Notes under the pieces: model-generated
Seen by the model: only the letters and a program-made list of their open reading frames with translations
Told to the model about the DNA's origin: nothing
Databases searched by the model: none
Assembly: GCF_023023025.1 (NCBI RefSeq)
Contig: NZ_CP095481.1
Span: 1,922,001-1,986,000 of the forward strand
DNA length: 64,000 bases
Source: Amycolatopsis sp. WQ 127309
GTDB lineage: Bacteria; Actinomycetota; Actinomycetes; Mycobacteriales; Pseudonocardiaceae
Direction: 5' to 3'
Shown: positions 14,835 to 23,546 of the stretch, piece by piece
Position numbering within the stretch: the first letter of the stretch is position 1
Layout: each line of letters starts with the position of its first letter
Program-made: the position numbers and the translations under genes

Positions 14835-17369
14835 GTGTTGACTGCCGAGGCCCTGCCCGCCGAGCTGCGGCGCGCGATCGTCCAGATCGCCCGTACTCCG
14901 CGACTGCTGGTCGCCTGCGACTACGACGGCACGCTGGCTCCCATCACGCTCAACCCGGACGAGGCCCGGCCGCTGCCGGAGTCCGTTGGCGCCCTCAGAT
15001 CGCTCGCCGGTCTGCACGAGACGACCACCGCGGTCATCTCGGGCCGGGCCCTGCGCGACCTGGCCACGCTGTCGCGGCTGCCGTCCGAGGTGAACCTCGT
15101 CGGCAGCCACGGGTCGGAGTTCGACATCGGTTTCATCCACGCGCTGGACGACAAGGCGCGTGAGCTGCACCGACGGCTCGAGACCGAGCTCGAACAACTC
15201 GTGCTCGACGTCCCGGGGGTGTCGCTGGAGGTCAAGCCGGCCAGCATCGCGGTGCACGTGCGCCGCGCCGAGCACGAGGCCGGCCGCCGCGTGCTCGCGG
15301 ACGTCCACAACGGACCGTCGAAGTGGGACGGCGTCTCGACCACCGACGGCAAGGAGGTGGTGGAGCTCGCGGTCGTCCAGACGGACAAGGGCCACGCGCT
15401 CGACATCCTGCGCCACCAGGTGGGCGCGACCGCGGCGATCTTCCTCGGCGACGACGTCACCGACGAGAAGGCCTTCGCCCGGCTCTCCGGCCCCGACCTG
15501 GGCATCAAGGTCGGCGACGGCGAGACGCTGGCGGGCTACCACGTGCCGGACACCGTCGACGTCGCGCTGGTCCTCGGCTTCCTGCTGGAGGAGCGGCGCA
15601 ACTGGCTGTACGGCGAGTCGGCGCCGCCGATCGAGCGGCTGTCGATGCTGGCCAACGAGCGCTCGGTCGCGCTCCTGACGCCGGACGCCAAGCTGACCTG
15701 GCTGTGCCACCCGGGCCCGGACGCGCCCGCGGTGTTCGCCGACCTGCTCGGCGGCGAGGGCGCGGGCCACTTCTCCATCAAGCCGCACCGCAACGGCCTC
15801 CCGCTCGGCCAGCGCTACCTGCCGAACACGATGACGGTCGAGACGCGCTGGTCGCGCCTGCTCGTCACCGACTACCTCGAGCCGGAGAGCGCGCCGCACC
15901 GGACGGACCTGGTCCGCGTCATCTCCGGTGAGGCGGCCGCGGCCGTGACGTTCGCGCCGCGCCCCGAGTTCGGCGGTGTGCCGGTGAGCCTGGAGATCAC
16001 CGAGGGCGGCGTCAAGGTGCTCGGCACGTCGGAGCCGTTCGTGCTCTACGCGCCGGGCGTCGAGTGGACGATCACCTCGGACGGCCTGCACGACACGGCC
16101 ACCGCGCTGGTGCAGCCGACGCCGACCCGGCCGGTCGTGCTGGAGCTGCGCTGCGGCACGCCGGACCTCGGCCCGCACGAACTGTCCGAAGTGGAGCGAC
16201 GCGACCGCGCGGGCCGGTACTGGAGCGAGTGGACGTCGAAGCTGCAGCTGCCGAAGGTGCAGACCGACCTGGTGCTGCGCTCGGCGCTGACCCTGCGCGG
16301 CCTGGTCAACACCGACACCGGTGGCGTGCTGGCCGCGGCGACGTCGTCACTGCCGGAGGAGATCGGCGGCGTCCGCAACTGGGACTACCGCTACTGCTGG
16401 ATCCGCGACGCCGCGATGACCGTGCGGGAGCTCGTGCACCTGGGCTCGATCGAGGAGGCCGAGGGCTACCTCAAGTGGCTGCACGGCGTGCTCGCGACGC
16501 TGGCCGGCCCGGAGCGGCTCCACCCGCTGTACACGCTCGCGGGCAGCGTCATCGGCGCCGAAGCCGTCATCGAGTCGCTGCCCGGGTACGCGGGTTCGCG
16601 GCCGGTGCGCGTCGGCAACCTGGCCAACCACCAGGTGCAGCTGGACGTCTTCGGCCCGGTCGTCGAGCTGGTCGGCACGCTCGCCGCGGCGCGCGGCGAC
16701 CTGCGTGACGAGGACTGGCAGATGGTGCGCGCGATGGCCGAAGCCGTCACGCGGCGCTGGAACGAGCCGGACCACGGGATCTGGGAGGAGCGGCACGTGC
16801 CGCGCCACCGGGTCTACTCGCGCGTCATGTGCTGGGTGACCATCGACCGTGCGGTCAAGCTGGGTGCGCAGTACGGCCGGGACGTGCCGGGCGCGTGGCC
16901 GCCGCTGCGTGACGCGATCGCCGCCGACGTGCTGGAGCACGGCTGGAACGACGAGGTCCAGGCGTTCACCACGGCCTACGACGGCACGGACCTGGACGCG
17001 GCGTCGCTGTTCGTCGGGCTCACCGGCCTGATCGACCCGGCCGACGAGCGCTTCCAGCAGACGGTGACCGCGATCGAGGCGGAGTTGCGCAGTGGGTCCA
17101 CTGTGTACCGTTACCGCCGCGACGACGGCCTCCCCGGCGGCGAGGGCGGCTTCCACATCTGCGCGGCGTGGCTGATCGAGGCGTACCTGCTCACCGGGCG
17201 GCGCAACGAGGCCCAGGAGCTGTTCGACCAGATCGTGGCGGCGGCCGGCCCGACGGGCCTGCTGCCGGAGCAGTACGACCCGATCGCCGAACGGTCCCTG
17301 GGCAACCACCCGCAGGCGTATTCGCACATCGGGCTCATCCGGTGCGCCAACTTGCTGGCGGCCAGTTAG
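14835..17369 (+). CDS. otsB: Trehalose-phosphatase fused to a GH15 glucoamylase/trehalase-like domain
   Basis: An 844-residue two-domain protein. Residues 1-250 are a HAD-type trehalose-6-phosphate phosphatase: ACDYDGTLAP (nucleophile Asp29, Asp31) and GDDVTDEKAF. Residues 260-844 are a GH15 (alpha/alpha)6 hydrolase: NWDYRYCWIRDAAMT, the GLLPEQYDP segment expected to carry a catalytic glutamate, and GNHPQAYSHIGLI. Stand-alone actinobacterial GH15 proteins of this kind include a trehalase. The fusion would thus join the last step of trehalose synthesis to a glycosidase that may hydrolyse trehalose or a related glucan; which, the sequence does not tell. The start is GTG 14835 or TTG 14838; the GAGGAG spacing fits the TTG better. 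Confidence 0.9.
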   Translation: MLTAEALPAELRRAIVQIARTPRLLVACDYDGTLAPITLNPDEARPLPESVGALRSLAGLHETTTAVISGRALRDLATLSRLPSEVNLVGSHGSEFDIGFIHALDDKARELHRRLETELEQLVLDVPGVSLEVKPASIAVHVRRAEHEAGRRVLADVHNGPSKWDGVSTTDGKEVVELAVVQTDKGHALDILRHQVGATAAIFLGDDVTDEKAFARLSGPDLGIKVGDGETLAGYHVPDTVDVALVLGFLLEERRNWLYGESAPPIERLSMLANERSVALLTPDAKLTWLCHPGPDAPAVFADLLGGEGAGHFSIKPHRNGLPLGQRYLPNTMTVETRWSRLLVTDYLEPESAPHRTDLVRVISGEAAAAVTFAPRPEFGGVPVSLEITEGGVKVLGTSEPFVLYAPGVEWTITSDGLHDTATALVQPTPTRPVVLELRCGTPDLGPHELSEVERRDRAGRYWSEWTSKLQLPKVQTDLVLRSALTLRGLVNTDTGGVLAAATSSLPEEIGGVRNWDYRYCWIRDAAMTVRELVHLGSIEEAEGYLKWLHGVLATLAGPERLHPLYTLAGSVIGAEAVIESLPGYAGSRPVRVGNLANHQVQLDVFGPVVELVGTLAAARGDLRDEDWQMVRAMAEAVTRRWNEPDHGIWEERHVPRHRVYSRVMCWVTIDRAVKLGAQYGRDVPGAWPPLRDAIAADVLEHGWNDEVQAFTTAYDGTDLDAASLFVGLTGLIDPADERFQQTVTAIEAELRSGSTVYRYRRDDGLPGGEGGFHICAAWLIEAYLLTGRRNEAQELFDQIVAAAGPTGLLPEQYDPIAERSLGNHPQAYSHIGLIRCANLLAAS

Positions 17370-17386
17370 CCCTTTCGGTCCGAACT

Positions 17387-17439
17387 GCCGTCAAGGCCAC
17401 CTTGCAGGCGTCTCGCGCCCGTAAGGTGGCCTTGACGGC
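17387..17439. repeat. Long intergenic hairpin, family member 1
   Basis: Perfect 17-bp arms, GCCGTCAAGGCCACCTT and complement, with a 19-nt loop that itself partly pairs. It follows the otsB stop by 17 bp and can act as a terminator. It has the same design and a related arm sequence to 59691-59747. Confidence 0.75.
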
Positions 17440-17455
17440 GTTCGGAGGTGATGCG

Positions 17456-17983
17456 GTGCAAGGAACGTTCGGGCAGGTCGAGTACGTGCCGCTGCCGCCC
17501 CGGTTCGCCGAGCGCGTGCGCTCGGGATCGGTCGTCATCGGCTGCTCGATGATCATCGGCACGGTCCTGCTGTTCGGCCTCACCACGTTCCTGCAGGGCA
17601 TCGTCCACGGCCACGCGTTCCCGGACTCGTTGCTGGGCAAAGCGGCGGCCGTGCTGCCCCCGCTGGCGGTGCTGGCGATGGCGGTGCTGGTGCTGACGTG
17701 CCGCCGGTGCCTGCGCGGCGACTACCTCGTGATCGCGAGCGCCCAGTCGGCGCGCAACGCGTTCGTGGTCACCTACGTGCTGACGCTGATCCTCATCGTC
17801 GGCGCGTGCGCGGTCCCGATCGTGTTCCACGTCTGGCACGAAACCCACGCGGCGCGAGCCCCGGACCTGCTCACGACGGTCGCGACGCTCGCCTTCGCCA
17901 CCATGGGTTTTCTGGCAGGCATGTTCTACGTACGCCCCTCGATGCAGACGTTGCGGCGGTTCAGCGACCACCCGATCTGGTGA
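17456..17983 (+). CDS. Four-helix membrane protein, unknown
   Basis: A 175-residue protein with four predicted transmembrane helices (starting near residues 22, 62, 103 and 145) and short basic cytoplasmic loops including CRRCLRGDYLVIASAQSARN. I recognise no family. The GTG start at 17456 is fixed by GGAGGTGA 5 nt upstream. It follows a hairpin after otsB, so it is probably transcribed from its own or a read-through promoter. No functional inference is safe. Confidence 0.7.
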   Translation: MQGTFGQVEYVPLPPRFAERVRSGSVVIGCSMIIGTVLLFGLTTFLQGIVHGHAFPDSLLGKAAAVLPPLAVLAMAVLVLTCRRCLRGDYLVIASAQSARNAFVVTYVLTLILIVGACAVPIVFHVWHETHAARAPDLLTTVATLAFATMGFLAGMFYVRPSMQTLRRFSDHPIW

Positions 17984-17991
17984 GCATTTCA

Positions 17992-18004
17992 GTCCACAGT
18001 GGAC
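17992..18004. repeat. GTCCACAGTGGAC palindrome (non-coding copy)
   Basis: One of six exact GTCCACWGTGGAC copies in the window, and the only one outside a gene. It lies in the 24-bp gap between two convergent stops. The other copies are at 27323, 28518, 48735, 56724 and 60879. Confidence 0.85.
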
Positions 18005-18007
18005 GTC

Positions 18008-18673
18008 TCAGGCCGCGTAGCCCTTCGGCGGGATGAGCGTCGCGAGCTGGTTGAAGGTCAGCCAGTAGATCTGGTTGCCGCCGAAGCTGGCCGGGTCGGC
18101 GATCTTGACCGTCATGTCGGAGCTGTCGTAGCCGATCACCGTGAAGTAGTGGTAGATCGTGTAGTTCGGGTAGCCCGGCGGGTGGTTGTTCGCCGGGGCG
18201 ACGATGTTCGCGACGATCGCGTAGCCGTTGTTGACGTCCAGGACGATGTCGCGCCACAGCAGGTCGCGCTGAGCCTGCGTCGGCGGGTCGTTCGGCATCT
18301 CCTTCGTCTCGTACCAGGAGGTGCCGAGGTCCTGGTTGAGCACGCCGGTGACCTGCCCGATCCAGTCGGTGCCGTTGGTGGTCGTGCCGAGCTGCGAGGC
18401 GAGCGTGGCCTGGCTCGGCACGTTCGACGTCCGCGCCGAGATGGCGATCCGGGTCGCGGCCGGTCCGCACCAGTAGCCGGTGTTCTGGACCTGATACTGG
18501 ACGTTCAGCACGGCCTCGGCCCGCTCGACGCCGTCGACGTGCGCGGGCGCGGCCATGGCGTTGACGAACCCGGGCGCCGGCACGACGTACTTCTGGGCCC
18601 CGGCCACCGCGGGCGCGGTGAGGAGCCCGGAAACGGCCATGAGCGTGACGAGCCCCAGACGGAATCTGCGCAT
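18008..18673 (-). CDS. Secreted C39-like (papain-fold) peptidase family protein
   Basis: A 221-residue exported protein with a signal peptide (about 1-26). The C39-like core shows the nucleophile context QNTGYWCGPAATRIAI, the histidine segment YHYFTVIGYD and ADPAS, matching the Cys-His-Asp arrangement of peptidase_C39-like proteins common in actinomycete secretomes. It is probably an extracellular cysteine protease or an inactive relative; no transporter is attached, so it is not a bacteriocin-processing ABC peptidase. The start at 18673 has GGAAGGAT upstream. Its promoter region is shared with the divergent sigma factor gene. Confidence 0.75.
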   Translation of the reverse strand: MRRFRLGLVTLMAVSGLLTAPAVAGAQKYVVPAPGFVNAMAAPAHVDGVERAEAVLNVQYQVQNTGYWCGPAATRIAISARTSNVPSQATLASQLGTTTNGTDWIGQVTGVLNQDLGTSWYETKEMPNDPPTQAQRDLLWRDIVLDVNNGYAIVANIVAPANNHPPGYPNYTIYHYFTVIGYDSSDMTVKIADPASFGGNQIYWLTFNQLATLIPPKGYAA

Positions 18674-18828
18674 GACGATCCTTCCCCAGTTTTGACGCCG
18701 GTTGGCCAGCGCCGAACAAAGGGATGATCGCGACAAGAGACGCCCGTTGTCTCGTACCGTCCCTGAACGGATCACGACGAAGGTAGGTTCGCCGTGAACG
18801 CCGGCGGCGCCTGCGGGCAACAGGGGGC

Positions 18829-19440
18829 ATGCAGGTGATCCAAGAAGGTGCCGACGTCTGGGGGCAGGACCGTCCCGACCTGGGCGGGGCCGATCCGGCA
18901 CCGGTGTTCGCCAAGCTCTTCGACGCCCACGCCGGGCCGCTGCGGCGCTACCTCGCCCGCCGGGCCGGCGCCGAAACGGCCAACGACCTCGTCGCCGAGA
19001 CGTTCCTCGTCGCGCTCCGGCGCCGGGAGAGCTACCGGCCGGAACTGGGCACGGCCCGCTCGTGGCTCTACGGCATCGCGACCAACCTGCTGCGCCACCA
19101 CGTGCGGTCCGAGCTGCGCGGCCTGCAGGCGACCGCGCGGCTGGCGCACACCGGCGAGCTCAGCCACGCCGGGCACGACGGCCGCGTCGCCGAGCGGGTC
19201 GACGCCCAGGCCCGCGCGGCCCAGCTGGCCGGCGCGCTGGCGAAGCTCAACCCGGCCGACCGCGACACGCTGCTGCTCGTCTCGTGGGCCGGGCTCGACG
19301 CGGCCGAAGTGGCCGAAGCCCTGGGCATCCCACAGGGCACGGTGCGCTCCCGGCTGCACCGGATCCGCCGCTGGCTGAGAACCGCCGCCCCCACCGCTCC
19401 TGCCACCGTTCCCGCCGCTCCCGCCGCGAAGGAGGCGTAG
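18829..19440 (+). CDS. ECF-family RNA polymerase sigma factor
   Basis: A 203-residue protein with sigma-70 region 2 (about 25-90; FDAHAGPLRRYLARR, DLVAETFLVALRR, WLYGIATNLLRHHVR) and region 4 (about 125-185; RDTLLLVSWAGLDAAEVAEALGIP, GTVRSRLHRIRRWL). It has no region 1 or 3, as in the ECF group. It would direct RNA polymerase to a small regulon, probably including its own operon. The start is uncertain: ATG 18829 has little ribosome-binding sequence, while GTG 18835 has AGGGGG 7 nt upstream. A membrane partner gene follows 4 bp after its stop. Confidence 0.88.
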   Translation: MQVIQEGADVWGQDRPDLGGADPAPVFAKLFDAHAGPLRRYLARRAGAETANDLVAETFLVALRRRESYRPELGTARSWLYGIATNLLRHHVRSELRGLQATARLAHTGELSHAGHDGRVAERVDAQARAAQLAGALAKLNPADRDTLLLVSWAGLDAAEVAEALGIPQGTVRSRLHRIRRWLRTAAPTAPATVPAAPAAKEA

Positions 19441-19444
19441 TGCC

Positions 19445-20584
19445 GTGACCGACGACAACATCCGGCAGATCTGGTCCGACGCCGAGCTGGACGCGGCGCT
19501 GGCCGAGCTCCACGACGACGTCGGCGACGGTGATCTGACGTTTGCCCGCACCTCGCTGCTGGCGGCGGCCGGCGCCGAGCCCGAAACGCCCCCCGCGCCG
19601 GCGGAGTCCCGCGGCGCGTGGCGGTGGATCGCGGTGGCGGCCGCCGTCGCCACGCTCGCCGGCGGCCTGGTCGTCGCCACGCAGCTGACCAACCGCGACC
19701 CCGCCCCCGCCCCGATCGCGCCGGCCGCCACGTTGCCCGGGCTCGACGACCTGCGCGGCGTGGACCTCCCGATCGGCCCCGGCGAGTTCCGGCTCACGAC
19801 GTCGTCGTCGTGGATGGAGGCCGACAAGGGCGCGAACCCGAAGACCTACGTGGGGATGCAGGCCAAGCTCTGGATCCCCGCCGACCCGGCCGGGGACTGG
19901 CACCTGCGCTCCACGCTCACGAACACCCCGACGGGCCTGCAGGTCCCCGTACCGCGCCTCGAACCGGTACCGGTGCACAACACCGACACGACCGGCGCCG
20001 GCGGGATCTTCCCCGGGATGTACGGCGGACCCGACTTCCAGGGTTCCTGGGACGCGCCGACGGCGCTGTTCGTCACGAGCCTGCCCGCGGACGTCGAGGC
20101 GCTGCGAGCGCAGCTGACCAACGCCCAGGCCGGCGTGGGGACCCCGGTGCGCCGGGGCGAGGAGAACAGCCCCGGGGCGGTCGTCCAGATGGTGCGCAAA
20201 ACGCTGGAGCTGGGCCTGGCCCGCGGCGACGTGCGGGTGGCGCTCTGGCGCGCACTGGCCGGCGTCGAAGGCATCGTGACCACCCCGGGCATGCCGTCCC
20301 CGGACGGCCGGACAGGCATCGGCTTCACGGCGAAGGACGGCGGCACCCTGATCGCCGACCAGGCAACGGCCCAGCTCATCGGCTACACGCTGCCGCTGAA
20401 GGAGTCGATCGGCGGGCCGGGCATCCCGAGTTCGGAGGTGGTCCCACCGGACTCGTCGACGCCCAACGTGCCCAGAGCCCCGATCATGACGACGATTCTC
20501 CCGCCACACTCATCCCACCAGCCGGCGGAGCAGAAGTCGATGGCGGAGAGCTACACGTACTCGATAACCAAGACCGACCGCTGA
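19445..20584 (+). CDS. CU044_5270-like membrane protein, putative anti-sigma partner
   Basis: A 379-residue protein with a cytoplasmic N-terminus (about 1-58; IRQIWSDAELDAALAELHDDV), one transmembrane helix (about 60-80) and a large outer domain. Such proteins, annotated CU044_5270 family, are routinely encoded right after ECF sigma factors in actinomycetes, and an anti-sigma or signal-sensing role is assumed rather than shown. The GTG start lies 4 bp after the sigma gene stop, so the two are translationally coupled. A very strong terminator follows the gene. Confidence 0.7.
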   Translation: MTDDNIRQIWSDAELDAALAELHDDVGDGDLTFARTSLLAAAGAEPETPPAPAESRGAWRWIAVAAAVATLAGGLVVATQLTNRDPAPAPIAPAATLPGLDDLRGVDLPIGPGEFRLTTSSSWMEADKGANPKTYVGMQAKLWIPADPAGDWHLRSTLTNTPTGLQVPVPRLEPVPVHNTDTTGAGGIFPGMYGGPDFQGSWDAPTALFVTSLPADVEALRAQLTNAQAGVGTPVRRGEENSPGAVVQMVRKTLELGLARGDVRVALWRALAGVEGIVTTPGMPSPDGRTGIGFTAKDGGTLIADQATAQLIGYTLPLKESIGGPGIPSSEVVPPDSSTPNVPRAPIMTTILPPHSSHQPAEQKSMAESYTYSITKTDR

Positions 20585-20587
20585 CCC

Positions 20588-20624
20588 GTGGTGGCCGGGC
20601 GCCCTGGGGGCGCCCGGCCACCAC
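20588..20624 (+). terminator. Strong hairpin terminator of sigma operon
   Basis: A perfect 17-bp stem, GTGGTGGCCGGGCGCCC and complement, closed by a 3-nt loop, starting 4 bp after the stop codon. Confidence 0.85.
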
Positions 20625-21206
20625 GCCAAGCGGGGAACACCCGGCCCACCCCAGCCGGCGGTCCACCCTCGGGTCGGCGGCATCAGTGATGCCGACCATC
20701 CGCCGTACGCCCCCGACACCACGGCCCGGCCACCCGCCGGGCCCACGCTCGGTGCCCGGGACTCCGGCTGCGGGGCTACCTTCATGCCCACGGCAGCCGC
20801 CGCCCGGCCATCCGTCGGACCCGCAGCAGCAGCCCGGCCGCCTGCCAAGCCGGCGGCATCAGCACGCCAGCCACCCGACTGCCCACCCTTGGGCCGGCGG
20901 CATCAGTGATGCCGACCATCCGCCGTACGCCCCCGACACCACGGCCCGGCCACCCGCCGGGCCCACAGCAGCAGCTCAGCCACCTGCCAAGCCGACGGCA
21001 TCAGCGCGCCGGACACCCGCCGACCCATCCTCGGCCGGAGGCATCGCCAAGCCGACCATCCGCCGGGCGCCTCGACACCAGCGGCCCGGCTACCCACCGA
21101 GCCAACGGCAGCAGCAGCTCAGCCACCCGCCGAACCGGCGGCATCAGCGCGCCGACACCACCAAGCCGACTCCGTCGGCCAGCCGGCCACCGCCGAGCCG
21201 ACACCG
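20625..21206. repeat. Repeat-rich intergenic spacer
   Basis: About 580 bp made largely of degenerate, C-rich, tandem-like units ending in GGCGGCATCAG and CCACCCGCCG-type segments. The clearest pair is 20661-20746 and 20881-20966: 86 bp with three mismatches, 220 bp apart, each containing the small hairpin GGCATCAGTGATGCC. A plus-strand frame runs through it, but its proline/histidine-rich content and lack of a start argue against a gene. I see no gene here. Confidence 0.75.
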
Positions 21207-22565
21207 TCAGCGAGCGTGGCTTGCCGCGTTCAGTGCGTCCGCTACGTTCGCCACCTCCAGCACCCGGATGCCGGCCGGTGGCTTGCCCGAGTCCGGCGGT
21301 ACCAGCGCGTGCGTGAACCCCAGCCTCGCCGCTTCCGCCAGACGGCGGCCGACGCTCGGGACGCGGCGGATCTCGCCCGCCAGCCCGACTTCACCCACCG
21401 AGACCAGCCTGGGCGACAGCGCCACGTCGCCGAACGACGACGTCAAAGCCAGCACCAGCGCCAGGTCGATGCCCGGTTCGGTGATCTTCATGCCGCCGAC
21501 CGTGGCGACGTAGACGTCCTTGTCGGCGAGCTTCAAGCCGCCGCGCTTCTCCAGGACCGCCAGCACCATCGCCACCCGCGCCGAGTCGAGGCCGCTGACC
21601 GCGCGCCGCGGCTGGGGGGCCGATGTCGACGACACCAGCGCCTGGACCTCGCCCAGCAGCGGGCGCTTGCCCTCCATCGCGACCGTGATCGCCGTGCCCG
21701 GCACCGGCTCCGCCGTCTGGCTGATGAACAGCCCCGACGGGTCCGGCACCCCGACGATGCCTTCCTCCACCAGCTCGAAGCAGCCGATCTCGTCGGCCGC
21801 GCCGAACCGGTTCTTGATGCCGCGGACCATGCGCAGCGTCGAGTGCTTGTCGCCCTCGAACTGCAGCACGACGTCCACCAGGTGCTCCAGCACGCGCGGG
21901 CCGGCCACCGTGCCGTCCTTCGTGACGTGCCCCACCAGCACCACCGGCAGCCCGCGCTCCTTGGCCAGCGCGACCAGCCCGGACGTCACCGCCTTGACCT
22001 GGGTCACCCCACCGGGTGAACCGTCCACCAGCGGGGACGCCATGGTCTGCACCGAGTCGACGATCAGCACGCCCGGCTTCACGTCGTCGACGTGCCCGAG
22101 GATGGCCGAGAGATCGCTTTCGGCGGCGAGGTACATCCGGTCGTGGACGTTGCCGGTCCGCTCCGCGCGCAACCGGACCTGGCCCGCGGACTCCTCGCCC
22201 GTGACGTACAGGGAGCGGTCGACCGTTTTCGCCCATTGGTAGGCGACTTCGAGCAGCAGGGTCGACTTGCCGACACCCGGCTCACCCGCGAGCAGCACCA
22301 CCGCGCCCGGCACCAGGCCGCCACCGAGGACGCGGTCCAGCTCGGACACCCCGGTGCGGCGGGCGCGGGCGGTTTCGACGTCGACCTCGCCGATCGGCCG
22401 CGCGGGCGCACTCGGTGCACCGGCCGCGACGCGCTGGATCGCCGGTTTCCCGGCGGCCCCGCGTTCCGCGAACGAGCCCCACTCCTGGCACTCCGGACAC
22501 CGGCCCAGCCACTTGGCCGCTTCGTAGCCGCAGCTCGCGCAGCGGTAGTTGACGCCTTTCTTCAC
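21207..22565 (-). CDS. radA: DNA repair protein RadA (Sms)
   Basis: A 452-residue RecA-like ATPase that promotes branch migration in recombinational repair. Domains in order: a C4 zinc finger (Cys9, Cys12, Cys23, Cys26), a RecA core with Walker A GEPGVGKST (Lys100), the RadA-specific KNRFG motif and a Lon-protease-like C-terminal domain. The GTG start has no Shine-Dalgarno but has TAGCCT 6 nt upstream, so a leaderless mRNA is likely. In mycobacteria and many actinobacteria disA follows radA; here only the repeat-rich spacer follows. The lpqE-like gene is upstream on the same strand. Confidence 0.96.
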   Translation of the reverse strand: MKKGVNYRCASCGYEAAKWLGRCPECQEWGSFAERGAAGKPAIQRVAAGAPSAPARPIGEVDVETARARRTGVSELDRVLGGGLVPGAVVLLAGEPGVGKSTLLLEVAYQWAKTVDRSLYVTGEESAGQVRLRAERTGNVHDRMYLAAESDLSAILGHVDDVKPGVLIVDSVQTMASPLVDGSPGGVTQVKAVTSGLVALAKERGLPVVLVGHVTKDGTVAGPRVLEHLVDVVLQFEGDKHSTLRMVRGIKNRFGAADEIGCFELVEEGIVGVPDPSGLFISQTAEPVPGTAITVAMEGKRPLLGEVQALVSSTSAPQPRRAVSGLDSARVAMVLAVLEKRGGLKLADKDVYVATVGGMKITEPGIDLALVLALTSSFGDVALSPRLVSVGEVGLAGEIRRVPSVGRRLAEAARLGFTHALVPPDSGKPPAGIRVLEVANVADALNAASHAR

Positions 22566-22571
22566 CCCGCG

Positions 22572-22577
22572 AGGCTA
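22572..22577 (-). promoter_or_regulatory. -10 box of radA (leaderless)
   Basis: TAGCCT on the minus strand, 6 nt before the GTG start at 22565. Confidence 0.6.
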
Positions 22578-22604
22578 TCGGCGCCCACCGACAAAATCGG
22601 GGAC

Positions 22605-23270
22605 CTACCCCTTGTCGTGCGCCGGCGCCGCCACGGGCAGCTCGACGGTGACCGGTCCGGCGTTCTTGAAGACGAACGTGACCTTCACGGTCTGACCGGG
22701 CCAGAGCGGCTGCTTCAGCGCGGCGAGCGTCACAGTGCCCTTGCCGACGGTCGCGGGGGCCGCGGTCGGCGTCGCGCTGGTGGCGGGAGCCTCCGCGGAA
22801 GAAGAAGAGGTAGCGGTGCCCGTGGAGCTGGTCCCGGTCGCCGTCGGAGCTTCCGAAGAAGAGCTCGGCGCGCCCGAGGAGGTGGGCTCGACCTGGTTGG
22901 TGGACTCGACCGCGTCGTCCGGGCCGATCACCAGGGAGTGCCCGGCGACGATGTCCTTCGAGCCGCCGACGGTCGCCTGCGTGCCGTCCTCGGTCGTCAC
23001 CGAGACGAGCGAGTCGTCCTGGGCGCCCTGGTTGACGATCGTCAGGGTCAGCGCCGGGGTCGCACCGGCCGCGTAGCCCGGGCCGGACGTCGGGTACTGG
23101 ACCGCGACGTCGCGCATCACGATGGTCTTGACCTGGGCGTGCGTGCCGTTGACGGCGGGCTGCTGCGTGTCGGTCTGGGTGATCTGGCCTGCCCCGCACC
23201 CGGCGAGCGCGAGCGCGGCACCGAGCGCCAGCACGCCCGCGCCGAGCACGCGACGATTCTGCAGCCTCAC
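22605..23270 (-). CDS. LpqE-like lipoprotein
   Basis: A 221-residue lipoprotein: signal peptide with lipobox LAGC (Cys25), a folded N-terminal half (about 30-115; QVKTIVMRDVAVQYP, TLTIVNQG), a low-complexity Ser/Thr/Pro/Ala linker (about 125-170) and a short beta-rich end (LWPGQTVKVTFVFKNAGPVTVELPV). Its position next to radA and divergent from carD matches M. tuberculosis lpqE (Rv3584), which is the basis for the name. Function unknown; it would be anchored on the outer face of the membrane. The segments around the linker resemble metal-chaperone-like beta folds, but I cannot assign one. Confidence 0.7.
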   Translation of the reverse strand: MRLQNRRVLGAGVLALGAALALAGCGAGQITQTDTQQPAVNGTHAQVKTIVMRDVAVQYPTSGPGYAAGATPALTLTIVNQGAQDDSLVSVTTEDGTQATVGGSKDIVAGHSLVIGPDDAVESTNQVEPTSSGAPSSSSEAPTATGTSSTGTATSSSSAEAPATSATPTAAPATVGKGTVTLAALKQPLWPGQTVKVTFVFKNAGPVTVELPVAAPAHDKG

Positions 23271-23513
23271 GTCGCAGTCCCTTCCCTTTTCACGGCCTCG
23301 TTCCCGCGAAGACTAGCCCGGAGCGATCTCCAGCGCGGAACCGGTCCGCGTTGTCCTCAAGATCAACCGTCCACAAAGGAATTCCCAATGGTCGCACGGA
23401 CCCTTCGCCGTAACCTGCGTGAGCACGGGGGTCCGACGTTTGTCAACCCCCGCTCAGGCCGCTGACCTGCGAGGACGAGTCCGGCCCGCTAGGTGGGCAC
23501 TGGCGGACCGTGA

Positions 23514-23519
23514 TAGGAT
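23514..23519 (+). promoter_or_regulatory. Probable -10 box of carD
   Basis: TAGGAT lies 27 nt upstream of the carD ATG, leaving a short leader containing AAAGGGGCAGAGG. No convincing -35 at 17 nt, which fits promoters that themselves depend on CarD-type activators. Confidence 0.45.
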
Positions 23520-23546
23520 GGGGTCAGCGAAAGGGGCAGAGGACAC

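Noticed and set aside
20661..20966. Possible CRISPR array
   Set aside because: Repeat lengths and spacings are irregular, with only one clear long pair; no cas genes are near.
19618..21513. 631-codon plus-strand frame running from the CU044_5270-like gene into radA
   Set aside because: It crosses a perfect 17-bp terminator, overlaps two real genes in other frames, and is low-complexity Pro/His/Arg in the spacer.
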